A stretch of 64,000 nucleotides of DNA from Bifidobacterium erythrocebi (GCF_012932675.1 NZ_JAAIIF010000013.1:1-64000), one strand, 5' to 3'; shown: positions 24,288 through 33,593, numbered from the stretch's first letter. The notes: generated by a model from the letters alone, not told the origin. Made by a program: numbers and translations.

Positions 24288-26831
24288 CTAATGCGTGATT
24301 CCCATCACGCTCAGGCACCATGCGTTCTCGTAGGCGAGCTCCTGCCATTGCTTGTACCTGCCCGAAATGCCGCCGTGCCCGGCCTCGACCTCAATCTTGG
24401 CGATGGCGTCGATGCCGGCCGACTGCAAGCGGGCCAGCCACTTCAGCGGTTCCACGTACAGCACGCGGGTGTCGTTCATCGATGTGGTGATGAAGATCTT
24501 CGGGAACAGTGCGGCACGCGGGTCATCGGCATCGGACGGCGCGTTCTCATACGGCGTATACGACTTCATGTACCGGTACACCTCGGCATCATGCAGCGGA
24601 TCGCCCCATTCGTCCCATTCGGTGACGGTGAGCGGCAGCGACGGGTCGAGGATCGAGGTCAGCGCGTCCACGAAGGGCACGTCCGCCTCGATGCCGGCGA
24701 AGCAGTCCGGCGCAAGATTCGCCACGGCACCCATGAGCAGGCCGCCCGCGGAACCGCCGTCGGCCACGGTGCGCGACGGATTCGCCAGCCCCGCGTTCTG
24801 CAGGGCCATCGTGGCGTCGACGAAATCCTCGAAGGTATGCTTCTTGTTCAGTCTTCTGCCCTGCTCGTACCAGGCACGCCCCATCTCGCCGCCGCCACGG
24901 ATATGCGGCACCGCGTAGAGCACGCCGCGATCGAGCATGCTGATGCGCGCCACGGAGAACCCCGGGTCGGAGCTGATCTCGTAGGCGCCGTACCCGGTGA
25001 TGAACATGGCCGAATCGCAGGTCGGCACATCCCTGCGCCATACCAGCGACACGGGGATCCGCTCGCCGTCACGGGCCGTGATCCATACACGGCGTTCCAT
25101 GTAATCCCTCGGATCGAAGTCGCCCAATACGGTGGCACGCTTGAGCAGACGGTCCTCGCCGGTGGCCGGGTCGATATCGTGCAGCTCCCCCGGCCTGGTG
25201 TAGCTGGAGAAGGAGTAGCGCATACGCGGAGCGTCATACGAGGGGTTGCCGCCGGCACCAATGGAGTACAGACGCCGCGTCTCACCAGGCATGGCATCGG
25301 CCGTCGCCCCGTCGGACGAGGTCATCGCCTTGCGGGATGCACCGTGCACCGCATGGCCGTCGCCTTGCGCACGCTGGAAATCATCGACCACATTCGCCGC
25401 GTCGCGAACCGCGTGCGGCCCGGCGGTGTCGTCTTCCATGCCGCCCACGGATCGCCATACGGCGGCACGTTCCTCGTTCACCTCGTCCACGGATTCGTCC
25501 ACATCCCAGTCGTTCTCAAGGGCGGGCGGCACCAGCTCGGTGAACCTCCACGGGCGCTGCGCAAGGAAGTCCTCGGCCGCGGCCTGCTTGGTCATCACCG
25601 CAAGATGCGGCAGGCTTTCCGCACGGTACGACATCGTCACGAAATTGCGGTGGATGGCAATGCCCTCGATGCCCAGGCCGTGCGCACCTTGCAGAATGGC
25701 CGGATTGCCAGGCTTGGTATAGGGCGCTCCGATGGGTCTGGCGGAAGCGCCGGGTTCCACGTCATCGCCATGTTCGCACCCGTAGGGCGAGCCGGAGGCC
25801 ACGCACACCCCTTCGCCCAATCGATACGGCGGTTCGTGCTTGCGCATATCGATCACGTCGATCTCGAAATTCGGGTTCAGCGCATTGTGGTACACCACCG
25901 CGACGGGAATGTCGGCGCCGTTCTCCCCTGCCCCTTCGAAGCATGCGAAGCTCACATCGTATTCCACGCCGTTCTCGCGGGGAATGAACGCCTTGAACTC
26001 GCCTTCCGGCGTATCGACCGGCAGCATCAGCACTTCCGTGGTCGTCTTCGACCCCGTCCCGATGACGATGCTGCGTTCGTCGAATGACATGCCCACACCG
26101 GCCCAGAATCGTTCGTCCTGCTCACGGAACACCTCAGCATCCGTATCGACCGGCGTGCCCACCCGGTGACGGAATACCGCGCACGGCCTCCATGCATCGT
26201 CAAGCACCGTATAGAACACCCACTGCGCGTCGGGCGTGAAACATGCGCCGGAAATGCCCTTGAACACTTCAGGCAGTTCCTCGCCAGATTCCAGATCGCG
26301 AATGCGGTAGTCGTAGCGTTCGTCGCCTTCGACATCCACGCCGTACAGCATCCAACGGCCGTCCTTGCTGATATCCATGCCGCCGATGCGGAAGAAATCA
26401 TGCCCTTCGGATTCGGTGTTGGCATCGAACACGACCTGCTCTCCGGGCAGGCTTCCCGGCTCGCCCGTGGCATCCACCTGCGGCGGGTCCCAGTCGTCCG
26501 GCCCGGCGATCGGCATGCGGCACTGCACCGCATACTGCTTGCCCTGCTGGGTCCGGGTGAAATACCAGTACCCGTCCATGCGCGTGGGCACCGACATGTC
26601 GGTTTCCTGCACATGGGATTTGAGCTCATCGAACAGCGTGTTGCGCAACGATGCCAACGGCTTGTTGCGTTCCTCGCACAGGCGGTTCTGCGCCGCCACA
26701 TAGTCGCGCACATCGGGCGACTGCTTGTCTCTCATCCATTCATAGGGGTCGACGAACGTATCGCCGTGATGTTCCCGCGTGAACGGCTCGCGCTTTGCTA
26801 CTGGTACGTCTCTGTTCCCACTTTCGGTCAT
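24288..26831 (-). CDS. ptrB: Prolyl oligopeptidase family serine peptidase (oligopeptidase B-like)
   Basis: An 847-residue S9A peptidase. The N-terminal half is the beta-propeller (starting REHHGDTFVDPYEWMRD). The C-terminal alpha/beta hydrolase domain holds the Ser in DGGSAGGLLMG, the Asp in TSMNDTRVLY and the His in EAGHGG. It cleaves short peptides after basic residues in the cytoplasm. The family is usually near 690-720 aa. The extra length comes from acidic, low-complexity insertions within the propeller at about residues 370-400 and 455-545. TACAAT lies 8 nt before the ATG with no ribosome site. Confidence 0.92.
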   Translation of the reverse strand: MTESGNRDVPVAKREPFTREHHGDTFVDPYEWMRDKQSPDVRDYVAAQNRLCEERNKPLASLRNTLFDELKSHVQETDMSVPTRMDGYWYFTRTQQGKQYAVQCRMPIAGPDDWDPPQVDATGEPGSLPGEQVVFDANTESEGHDFFRIGGMDISKDGRWMLYGVDVEGDERYDYRIRDLESGEELPEVFKGISGACFTPDAQWVFYTVLDDAWRPCAVFRHRVGTPVDTDAEVFREQDERFWAGVGMSFDERSIVIGTGSKTTTEVLMLPVDTPEGEFKAFIPRENGVEYDVSFACFEGAGENGADIPVAVVYHNALNPNFEIDVIDMRKHEPPYRLGEGVCVASGSPYGCEHGDDVEPGASARPIGAPYTKPGNPAILQGAHGLGIEGIAIHRNFVTMSYRAESLPHLAVMTKQAAAEDFLAQRPWRFTELVPPALENDWDVDESVDEVNEERAAVWRSVGGMEDDTAGPHAVRDAANVVDDFQRAQGDGHAVHGASRKAMTSSDGATADAMPGETRRLYSIGAGGNPSYDAPRMRYSFSSYTRPGELHDIDPATGEDRLLKRATVLGDFDPRDYMERRVWITARDGERIPVSLVWRRDVPTCDSAMFITGYGAYEISSDPGFSVARISMLDRGVLYAVPHIRGGGEMGRAWYEQGRRLNKKHTFEDFVDATMALQNAGLANPSRTVADGGSAGGLLMGAVANLAPDCFAGIEADVPFVDALTSILDPSLPLTVTEWDEWGDPLHDAEVYRYMKSYTPYENAPSDADDPRAALFPKIFITTSMNDTRVLYVEPLKWLARLQSAGIDAIAKIEVEAGHGGISGRYKQWQELAYENAWCLSVMGITH

Positions 26832-26845
26832 AGCCGTCCATTGTA
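26832..26845 (-). promoter_or_regulatory. -10 element of a likely leaderless promoter (ptrB)
   Basis: TACAAT (26840-26845) lies 8 nt before the ATG. Confidence 0.55.
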
Positions 26846-26884
26846 GCGTTTACCGGGTGCAAGCGCGTCCGCTGTGGTTTGCCG

Positions 26885-26920
26885 TTCCGCTTCCGGCATA
26901 GCGGCAGTACGGAAGCGGAA
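26885..26920 (-). terminator. Hairpin after the App1-like gene
   Basis: TTCCGCTTCCG (26885-26895) pairs with CGGAAGCGGAA (26910-26920). It stands about 20 bp beyond the stop codon. The U-tract is weak. Confidence 0.55.
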
Positions 26921-26940
26921 ACGTATGTGCCATAAAGGGA

Positions 26941-28158
26941 TTACAGATCGATCTGCGTGGCCAGGTACGGCAGCATGGTCTTCATCAGGTTCACCCCGGT
27001 GGTTCCCATGAACACCGGCACATCGGTGACGGGCATGGGCTGCGTGGGCGTCAGGCTGGTATGGATGCCGAAAGGCGCCGTCTCGCGCGGGGTGAGCTGC
27101 CGGATGGCGATGGCAAGCACACGCCCCGGGTACCGCCTGGCGATGGTGGCGTATGTGGTCGGGTCACGCTGTCCGTCGTCGCCGACCAAAATGAACTTCA
27201 TATCCGGGAAATCGGACATGAGCTGTTCGGCGAATTCAAGCTTGTGCTGAGGGCCGGATGGCACGAAGCTCTTCGGCCGGGGGTCAAGGTCACGCAGCAG
27301 CAGCGGGCCTTCGGGGAAGCCGTGATTGGCGATGAAATGGCGAATCGAACCCTCCACGTTCCAGGGGGACGTGGACAGGTAGAAGAACGGCGCTCCGGGG
27401 AACAGGTCGGCGATCTTGTTGAACAGCACGCTCATGCCCGGCACGGAGCTGCGCTTGTAGGGATTCAGGAACAGCAGGTTCCACGCCGCCTTCCACAGCA
27501 CGGGGGCCTGCGTGATCATCACCGTATCGTCCACATCGCTGATCACGCCGACCTTCGCCGACGAGGGGATGGTGTACAGGTGCGATTTCACCGGCTTGCG
27601 GCCGTTCACGCGGTAGGAGACCTTGTGGACGCCCGGCTCGAGATGGTGATCGGCCAGAAGATCCAGATACCCGGAGCGGTCCGAAATGGCGTATTCGCTG
27701 TCGATATCAGGGCTGTTGCCGGGCCTGTCGTAGGTTTCTCGGTCGCCGACCTGCACCGTTTCCAGCGGCGTCTCGTCGATGCGGATCTTCACCTGGACAT
27801 GTGGCGCGGGAACCGTCAGCATGCCGCGGATGCCACGTGTGGCGCGCCCGTATTCGCTGCGTTCCGGCGCATACACGGTACGGCAGATCAGTCTGGAGTA
27901 TTCCTCGGTGCCGTACCCCACGTAGGGGTTGACACGCGGGAACCAGTCGAGTTTCTTGGCCGCGCGGGTGGCGAAATGCGCCCAGAGCCCGAACGCGCCG
28001 GTGATGCCGCGCCGGGCCATACGCACCAGCGGCGGCTTGAGTTCGATGCGCTCACGCGAGGAAGCGGCATCGAATGTCGTGACGGCATGCCGCGCCGGAA
28101 TCGGCACGGTGGGCATGTCGTCGGCCTGTGCGTCCGCCGTTTCTTCGGGCTTGGTCAT
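26941..28158 (-). CDS. App1-like (DUF2183) phosphatase, HAD fold
   Basis: A 405-residue protein resembling App1/DUF2183 phosphatidate phosphatases. The HAD-type motif DVDDTV starts at Asp208. Motif II-like LSTSPWNV and the C-terminal GDDGQRDPTTY complete the active site. The N-terminal 200 residues contain a beta-rich domain usual for bacterial members. Yeast App1 dephosphorylates phosphatidate; bacterial substrates are not established. Its ATG overlaps the gcvH stop by 4 bp (ATGA), so the two are translationally coupled. The reason for pairing with GcvH is unknown. Confidence 0.85.
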   Translation of the reverse strand: MTKPEETADAQADDMPTVPIPARHAVTTFDAASSRERIELKPPLVRMARRGITGAFGLWAHFATRAAKKLDWFPRVNPYVGYGTEEYSRLICRTVYAPERSEYGRATRGIRGMLTVPAPHVQVKIRIDETPLETVQVGDRETYDRPGNSPDIDSEYAISDRSGYLDLLADHHLEPGVHKVSYRVNGRKPVKSHLYTIPSSAKVGVISDVDDTVMITQAPVLWKAAWNLLFLNPYKRSSVPGMSVLFNKIADLFPGAPFFYLSTSPWNVEGSIRHFIANHGFPEGPLLLRDLDPRPKSFVPSGPQHKLEFAEQLMSDFPDMKFILVGDDGQRDPTTYATIARRYPGRVLAIAIRQLTPRETAPFGIHTSLTPTQPMPVTDVPVFMGTTGVNLMKTMLPYLATQIDL

Positions 28159-28559
28159 CGAATGACCTTCAGGTATTCCTCGGCACTCAGCAGGTCGGGC
28201 TCGTCATCGTCGAGCTCGACCTTGAGCAGCCATCCTTCGCCGTACGGATCGCCGTTGACGACGCTGGGATCGTCGCTCACCGCCTGATTCACGTAGCGGA
28301 TGGTGCCCGACACGGGTGCGATAAGCGGTTCGACCGCCTTGGATGATTCAAGTTCGAACAGTTCGTCGCCCGCCTCGAAATGCGTTCCGGGCTCGGGGAA
28401 ATCGACGTAGACCAGTTCGCCGAGCTGTTCGGCGGCGTATTCGGTGATGCCGATCAGCGCGAGGTCGCCGGAGGCGTCCACCCACACGTGGTCCTGCGAG
28501 TATTCCAGATGATCGGGAACGTCGAGATTCAATGACTGCGTATCCTGTGCTTCGCTCAT
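28155..28559 (-). CDS. gcvH: Glycine cleavage system H-like lipoyl protein
   Basis: A 134-residue lipoyl-domain protein with the standard GcvH fold (HVWVDASGDLALIGITEYA, then GELVYVDFPEPG). The lipoylated lysine is Lys74 in LESSKAVEPL. In the glycine cleavage complex it carries the aminomethyl group. No gcvP, gcvT or lpd is in the window, so it may act as a stand-alone lipoyl carrier. It is the first gene of a two-gene unit with the App1-like gene. TAGGGT lies 7 nt before the ATG and there is no ribosome site, so a leaderless mRNA is likely. Confidence 0.93.
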   Translation of the reverse strand: MSEAQDTQSLNLDVPDHLEYSQDHVWVDASGDLALIGITEYAAEQLGELVYVDFPEPGTHFEAGDELFELESSKAVEPLIAPVSGTIRYVNQAVSDDPSVVNGDPYGEGWLLKVELDDDEPDLLSAEEYLKVIR

Positions 28560-28572
28560 GTGTCACACCCTA
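28560..28572 (-). promoter_or_regulatory. -10 element of a likely leaderless promoter (gcvH)
   Basis: TAGGGT (28567-28572) is 7 nt before the ATG. Confidence 0.5.
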
Positions 28573-28615
28573 ACAGAAGAAATCGAATTCATCGTCACGC
28601 GCAGGTCTTGCGCCG

Positions 28616-30253
28616 TCAGCGAACCGCGCCGGAAGGCTGCGAGCCGATCACCTGCACGATGGTGCCCTGCGGGCAGTGGTCGTAGATCCACTTGGAATCG
28701 GCCTCGTACATGTTCACGCAACCGTGCGATCCGTAGTTCACCGGGTCGCCGTGGGCGATGCCGTAGTTGTTCCAGCTGGCGGTGTGGAATCCCTCGCCAC
28801 CGTTGAAGTAGCTCACCCACTTCACGCCCTTGGACAGGTAGCGGGAACCGTCGTCGTTGAGACCCGTCATATCCTGGATGGCGTACCGCAGATAGATGGT
28901 GTACGTGCCCAGATCGGTCACATGCTTGTTCGTGCCGGTGCACACGGGGAAGGTCTTGACCGCCTGGTCGTTCTGGTACACGGTGGCGGTCTGGTTGGAT
29001 CTGTCCACCACAATGCGCCATTCGCTCTTCTTCTGCTTGATGTCGAACTTCTTGACATCCGTTTCCACCTGCAGCGTGGCACCGTTACCAGTCTTCAGCG
29101 CGGCGAGCACCTGGTCCGCAGTGTTGTCGGTGTTCTTGACGGTCACTCCGTTCACGCCCTTGGTGGCGGCTTCGAGAATGACCTTGCCCTTGTCATCCAC
29201 GACGTCTTCCTGGGAGACGGCCTCCTGATTGAGCTGCTGCGGGAGCGTGGCGGCAAGATACGTCTTGATAGCCTCGGCGTCGTACTCGATCGTGATCTGA
29301 CCCTTCGACGGATCGCCGTTCGGCTTGATCCACTTCGCCACCTCGTCGACGGGGATCTCGAACTGCTTGGCGTCGCCGTTCGTCAGCACGATCTTGTTGG
29401 TCAGCCGCTGGTTCGCCTCGTCGGCGGTCTTCTGGGCCTCATCCGTGGTGATGGGCATATCGACCTGCTTGTTGGTGATCTCCACCGTGGCGGAGGTACC
29501 GGGCTTCTTGATGGCCTGCTCCACGGCCGCGTCGACCGGCTGAATATCCGGCGTATCGCCGTCACGGCCTTCGGTGACGACGAACCCCTGCGCATTGGGG
29601 TCGTAGGAGATGGACGAGGCGACCGCACGCTCGTCGTCGCTGATCAGCTTGGATGACAGGAAACTGCTCATCTCATACGTGTTCACCTGTGCGGCGAGCT
29701 TGACGTTCGCATGCGAAAGCGGGTTCAGACGGACGATGTCCTGCAGCAGGTTATCCGACTTCTTCGCGTTCATCAGGTCGTTCACGGTCTTGTCGACGTC
29801 CACGCTCACGCCGAGATCCTTGAGCGATGCGGACACCTGACGGTCGTTATCGCCCTTGACCACGATGGACGAATCCTTCACCGCCTTGTTCACCGTGGCG
29901 GTAAGGTCGGCGCGGGTCTGCCCGGCCACCTTGACCGTGCCGAAGCTCACGCCCGGAGCCACGCGGTCGCTGTAATGCCAGCGCATGGTGAAGAACACCG
30001 CGACCAGTGCCGCCAGAACCACGGCAACCGCGATCAGCACCGCGATCAGCGCCTTATGGGATTTCTTCGCCTTGACGGCGATGCTCCCCTCGTTATCGTC
30101 ACCTTCGGGGGCGAATCCCACGAAACCATCCCCGTTCACAGGAGGGAAACCGCCCAGGCCATCGAGCCCCTGCGGCTTGTTCGCATCCACCGGATTGATA
30201 ACCGTGGTATCGGCCAAATCCTGCAGATGCAGTTGTTCCGTATCTTTCGCCAT
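28616..30253 (-). CDS. L,D-transpeptidase (YkuD) with membrane anchor
   Basis: A 545-residue wall-crosslinking enzyme. About 68 cytoplasmic residues precede a single anchor (ALIAVLIAVAVVLAALVAVFF). The long exported region carries two similar peptidoglycan-binding-like repeats (YkuD-associated, around residues 100-200 and 260-370). The YkuD catalytic domain at the C-terminus has the signature HG..NYGSHGCVNM with Cys512. Such enzymes make 3-3 cross-links or attach proteins to the wall. The ATG at 30253 has AAGGAC upstream. The preceding in-frame stretch to 30328 is Arg/Thr-rich and not typical for a start. Confidence 0.93.
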   Translation of the reverse strand: MAKDTEQLHLQDLADTTVINPVDANKPQGLDGLGGFPPVNGDGFVGFAPEGDDNEGSIAVKAKKSHKALIAVLIAVAVVLAALVAVFFTMRWHYSDRVAPGVSFGTVKVAGQTRADLTATVNKAVKDSSIVVKGDNDRQVSASLKDLGVSVDVDKTVNDLMNAKKSDNLLQDIVRLNPLSHANVKLAAQVNTYEMSSFLSSKLISDDERAVASSISYDPNAQGFVVTEGRDGDTPDIQPVDAAVEQAIKKPGTSATVEITNKQVDMPITTDEAQKTADEANQRLTNKIVLTNGDAKQFEIPVDEVAKWIKPNGDPSKGQITIEYDAEAIKTYLAATLPQQLNQEAVSQEDVVDDKGKVILEAATKGVNGVTVKNTDNTADQVLAALKTGNGATLQVETDVKKFDIKQKKSEWRIVVDRSNQTATVYQNDQAVKTFPVCTGTNKHVTDLGTYTIYLRYAIQDMTGLNDDGSRYLSKGVKWVSYFNGGEGFHTASWNNYGIAHGDPVNYGSHGCVNMYEADSKWIYDHCPQGTIVQVIGSQPSGAVR

Positions 30254-30392
30254 TGTCGTAGTCCTTGTGTTCGGTTCTTCTTCTCTTGTATCCCTAACTT
30301 CCAAGACTATACGACGACGCCCTCCCATCGGTCACTGTGAACTGCCGGAATACCAAGCTTCACCGACATCGACGGGGGGGGTATGGCGGACG

Positions 30393-31508
30393 CTATGCGA
30401 GCTCATGACCGAGCCACTGCTCGATCATGTACCGCGCGATGGTCGCCTTGCCGGGAGCGCTGATGCTGCCGTCGATGATCTGCGCCATGTACTCGTCCCT
30501 AGTCACCCATCGGGCGTCCACGGTTTCCGATCCGTCCACATGAACATCCGTGCCGAGCGCATGGGCCTTGAACGCCACCATCAGCGACGCCGGGTACGGC
30601 CACGGCTGGGAACCGAGGTACTTGACCTCCCCCAGCGTGATGCCGGTCTCCTCATGTGCCTCGCGACGCACCGCATGCTCAAGGTTCTCGCCGGCCTCCA
30701 CGAATCCTGCCGAAACCGAATACAGCGTGGGGTTGTTCCATGCGGCGTTGTGCTGGATCAGCATACGGTCGGCGGAATCCACCACCAAGGTGATCACGGC
30801 CGGTTCGATGCGCGGGAACAGCAGACGATTGCCGTCCGCCTCATTGGTGCAGCGCTGTGCCCAACCACCCATTGCGGCCTGCACGGGGGCACCGCATGTG
30901 GGGCAATGCCGCTGACGGTTATGCCACACGCTCAACGACACCGCGCTGGTCGCCTGCCCGGCCTCGCGCGCGTTGGCGTGCGGGGCGAAACCACGCAGAT
31001 CCACCCAGTCGAATCGGCTTGCCGCCTGCTGGAGCATGTCCGCTCCATCCGCCTGTGCGGCAGTGTCGGCACCCGGCTGGCCGGATTCGCCGTATCCGGC
31101 CAACTGCCCGTCGACCGTTCCGGCATCGCCGTCATTGCAATTGCCGTCGGATTCGCCGTCGATGCGTGTGATATCGACCGCGACCACATGCTGGGTGCCG
31201 GCAAGACCCTTATATCCGCCGAGGAACATGGCCACGGCTCCGGGGTGCCGTGCCAAGGACTTCAGCACGTATGCGCCAGGAAGAGACGCCAGACGCATCG
31301 ACGCGTTCGCATAGTCGGCCTTCGCGCCCTGCCCGCGCGGCACCGCCACCAGTCCGCCACGGGTCAGCATCACCGTGGTGGACGGCTCGTTCAGCACCGT
31401 CTGTAGCAGATCGGGCTCGCCACGCCGTTCCGTCTCATAGTCGATATTGCCCTGGGCAAGCGGCAGAAAGGGAAGCACCTGGGTCAGTGCCAGAGGATTC
31501 AATGCCAT
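30393..31508 (-). CDS. nudC: NAD+ diphosphatase (NudC-type Nudix hydrolase)
   Basis: A 371-residue hydrolase that splits NAD(H) (and probably NAD-capped RNA) to NMN(H) and AMP. The Nudix box is GFVEAGENLEHAVRREAHEE. The NudC hallmark SQPWPYPASLM follows it. The zinc ribbon is CPTC and a third Cys in QRCTNE. The fourth Cys of the usual C-x2-C pair is replaced by Glu, so metal binding may be altered. The preceding N-terminal domain is longer than in E. coli and includes a variable Asp/Gly-rich insert. It overlaps closely with the next hydrolase gene (1-bp gap), suggesting one transcript. Confidence 0.93.
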   Translation of the reverse strand: MALNPLALTQVLPFLPLAQGNIDYETERRGEPDLLQTVLNEPSTTVMLTRGGLVAVPRGQGAKADYANASMRLASLPGAYVLKSLARHPGAVAMFLGGYKGLAGTQHVVAVDITRIDGESDGNCNDGDAGTVDGQLAGYGESGQPGADTAAQADGADMLQQAASRFDWVDLRGFAPHANAREAGQATSAVSLSVWHNRQRHCPTCGAPVQAAMGGWAQRCTNEADGNRLLFPRIEPAVITLVVDSADRMLIQHNAAWNNPTLYSVSAGFVEAGENLEHAVRREAHEETGITLGEVKYLGSQPWPYPASLMVAFKAHALGTDVHVDGSETVDARWVTRDEYMAQIIDGSISAPGKATIARYMIEQWLGHELA

Positions 31509-31509
31509 G

Positions 31510-32355
31510 TCAGTCCACCCGCTTCATCAGATCGACCAATGCCGCGGCCACCGTATCGGGGTGTTCGACGGCGCTGAAATGCCCGCAATCCGCGATGGGC
31601 GTGAACACGGCGTTGCCGCCGATACGCTGCGCAAGCGGCTTCATGACGCTGGGATTGCTGGTCGGGTCAAGCTCTCCGGAGACTACCGCGACCGGCACGT
31701 CCATGCTTTCCGGCACACCGGCCAGTTCCGGGCGTCCGTACGTCATGCGCTGTCTCCATGCCAGTCCGGCGGGGTTCTGATCGTGGATCCAGACGGTCAT
31801 CTGGTCGATGAACGCCTGCGAACGCTTCACCGTGGAATCGTCGGGGCCGGCCTGCGCGAAATGCATGACCGGCTGCACGGAATCCGTGGATTCGCAGGCG
31901 TTGGAGGTTTCTAGGCGTGCTTCGCCGCCCGTGCCGTCGCTTGAGGCCATGGTGTCGCACAGCGCGACGCCCGCCACCGCTTCGGGGTGCAGGCGGTACA
32001 GGTCGGTGACCAGATAGCCGCCCATGGAGAGTCCCACCCACACGGCCTTGTCGTATCCGGCGGCATGCATCATGGCCACATATGATTCGGCCATGCGATC
32101 CAGGGCGTCCGGGTAGGAGCCGTTGGGGGCACGGCGGCCGGATTGCGCGTCGCTGGGGGCCGGCGAAAGCCCCGATCCGGGCATATCGGGGGCCCAGATG
32201 GCGAAATCGGGCAGTCCGGCCTCGTTGGCGAGCGCTGCGATGCGTTGCGCGCAGCGCTCCCACATGCGTCCGTCCACCGGGTAGGCGTTCGTCAGGATCA
32301 GCGGGGCGCTGGTGCCGTCGCCTTCCCTGATCACGCGATTGTGAATCTCAAACAT
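31510..32355 (-). CDS. Alpha/beta hydrolase
   Basis: A 281-residue single-domain hydrolase. The nucleophile elbow GLSMGGY, the acid in VSGELDPTSNPS and the His in DCGHFSAVEHPD form a complete triad. The N-terminus (PLILTNAYPVDGRMW) carries the oxyanion-hole region. No signal peptide is present. It could be an esterase or a lactonase; the substrate cannot be told. ATG is preceded by GAGGAG. It is transcribed into nudC with a 1-bp gap, so it is the first gene of a pair. Confidence 0.9.
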   Translation of the reverse strand: MFEIHNRVIREGDGTSAPLILTNAYPVDGRMWERCAQRIAALANEAGLPDFAIWAPDMPGSGLSPAPSDAQSGRRAPNGSYPDALDRMAESYVAMMHAAGYDKAVWVGLSMGGYLVTDLYRLHPEAVAGVALCDTMASSDGTGGEARLETSNACESTDSVQPVMHFAQAGPDDSTVKRSQAFIDQMTVWIHDQNPAGLAWRQRMTYGRPELAGVPESMDVPVAVVSGELDPTSNPSVMKPLAQRIGGNAVFTPIADCGHFSAVEHPDTVAAALVDLMKRVD

Positions 32356-32459
32356 TCGTGCTCCTCTTTTCGCTCCGGGGTGTTCCGTGCTCCATCGGGT
32401 ATATCAATCGTTCAGCGTAGTCGTTGGGGTCGTGGGGGTGCATAGTCGCCGTGACGTGT

Positions 32460-33086
32460 TCAGATGCCGGCCCAGCGCAACGCCGCCTGGGCGATGCGGC
32501 CGTGCCCGTTGCACATCTGCTGCAGGAACACGTCGAGGTTGTCATCATGCGGGTCGACCCATTCCACGTCCAGCGTCTCGTCCTGCGGGTGGCAGTCGCC
32601 TGCGATCGGAACCACGTAGCATAGGGCGATGGCGTGCTGCCGTGGGTCAAAGTATTCGCTGACGCCTGGGGTCGGGAAGAATTCGGCGACCGTGAACGGC
32701 TGGGGGCTGGTCGGCAGGACCGGCAGGGCGATGTCGCCCAGATCCTTGGAGATGTTTCGCGCGATGGCTTCGCGCAGGGTTTCGTGGAAGAGCACTCTTC
32801 CGGAAATCAGTGCGCGTTCCACCGATCCGTCGTCGGTGACGCGCAGCAGCGATCCGATTCGGCTGATGCGGCCGAACTCATCGGTGCGCACGGGCACTAT
32901 GCAGACATAGGCGATGGGCATTTCGCCGCGTACGCGGTTGATTTCGTCCGGGCCAAGCCATCCGGGCGGGTTGCCCTGACCGTTTCCGCGAATGAAATCC
33001 TCGGGCGTGACATGGTCGAATTCGCCGCGTGCGCGCCCGGCATCAAAATCGCCTTCTTCCGGCACTTCATCATTCATCACTGGCAT
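32460..33086 (-). CDS. DUF4916 (Nudix-like) protein
   Basis: A 208-residue protein of the DUF4916 type, which has a Nudix-like fold but no recognisable catalytic Nudix box here. Conserved-looking segments are GWLGPDEINRVRGEMPIAYV and the acidic TLDVEWVDPHDD. The start at 33086 (MPVMNDE) is favoured because CATAAT lies 7 nt upstream with no ribosome site. ATG at 33077 is an alternative. Function unknown. It diverges from trxA with about 115 bp between them. Confidence 0.75.
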   Translation of the reverse strand: MPVMNDEVPEEGDFDAGRARGEFDHVTPEDFIRGNGQGNPPGWLGPDEINRVRGEMPIAYVCIVPVRTDEFGRISRIGSLLRVTDDGSVERALISGRVLFHETLREAIARNISKDLGDIALPVLPTSPQPFTVAEFFPTPGVSEYFDPRQHAIALCYVVPIAGDCHPQDETLDVEWVDPHDDNLDVFLQQMCNGHGRIAQAALRWAGI

Positions 33087-33099
33087 ACGTCTCATTATG
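33087..33099 (-). promoter_or_regulatory. -10 element of a likely leaderless promoter (DUF4916 gene)
   Basis: CATAAT (33094-33099) is 7 nt before the ATG at 33086. Confidence 0.5.
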
Positions 33100-33203
33100 G
33101 CGCGTTTTGTTGCCGCCCGCGTGTTCGCCTATCGCACAATGGGCGGTTTTACGGCTATGGTGGGATGGTGGAGTCAGATGATTCACGCGCAAAGGAGTAC
33201 TTC

Positions 33204-33539
33204 ATGGCCACCACTCAGCTTTCTTCCGCCGATTTCGAGAAGACCATCACCGGCAACGATCTGGTGTTCGTTGATTTCTGGGCGACTTGGTGCGGCCCGT
33301 GCCGCGCATTCGGCCCGATCTATGAGGCCGCCAGCGATAAGCCGGAGAACAGCGATATCGTGTTCGGCAAGATCGATATCGACGCCAACCAGGATATTGC
33401 GCAGGCGGCCGGCATCCAGGCCGTGCCCACGCTGATGGTGGTGAAGAAGGGCCAGATCATCTTCAAGCAGGCCGGTGCCCTGCAGGCCGGCGATCTGGAC
33501 AATCTGATCGCCCAGGCCAAGGAAGCCAAGGTCGACTGA
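33204..33539 (+). CDS. trxA: Thioredoxin
   Basis: A 111-residue thioredoxin with the WCGPC active site at Cys30-Cys33 and the cis-Pro loop AVPTLMVVKKG. It reduces disulfides and supplies electrons to ribonucleotide reductase and peroxidases. The ribosome site AAAGGAG is 7 nt before the ATG. It is monocistronic, ending at a strong hairpin. Confidence 0.97.
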   Translation: MATTQLSSADFEKTITGNDLVFVDFWATWCGPCRAFGPIYEAASDKPENSDIVFGKIDIDANQDIAQAAGIQAVPTLMVVKKGQIIFKQAGALQAGDLDNLIAQAKEAKVD

Positions 33540-33553
33540 TCTTCGGATTTGCG

Positions 33554-33593
33554 GCGCTTCCCGATCCCTTACGGGCCGTCGGGAAGCGCTTTT
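33554..33593 (+). terminator. Terminator of trxA
   Basis: GCGCTTCCCGA and TCGGGAAGCGC form an 11-bp stem followed by TTTT. Confidence 0.85.
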
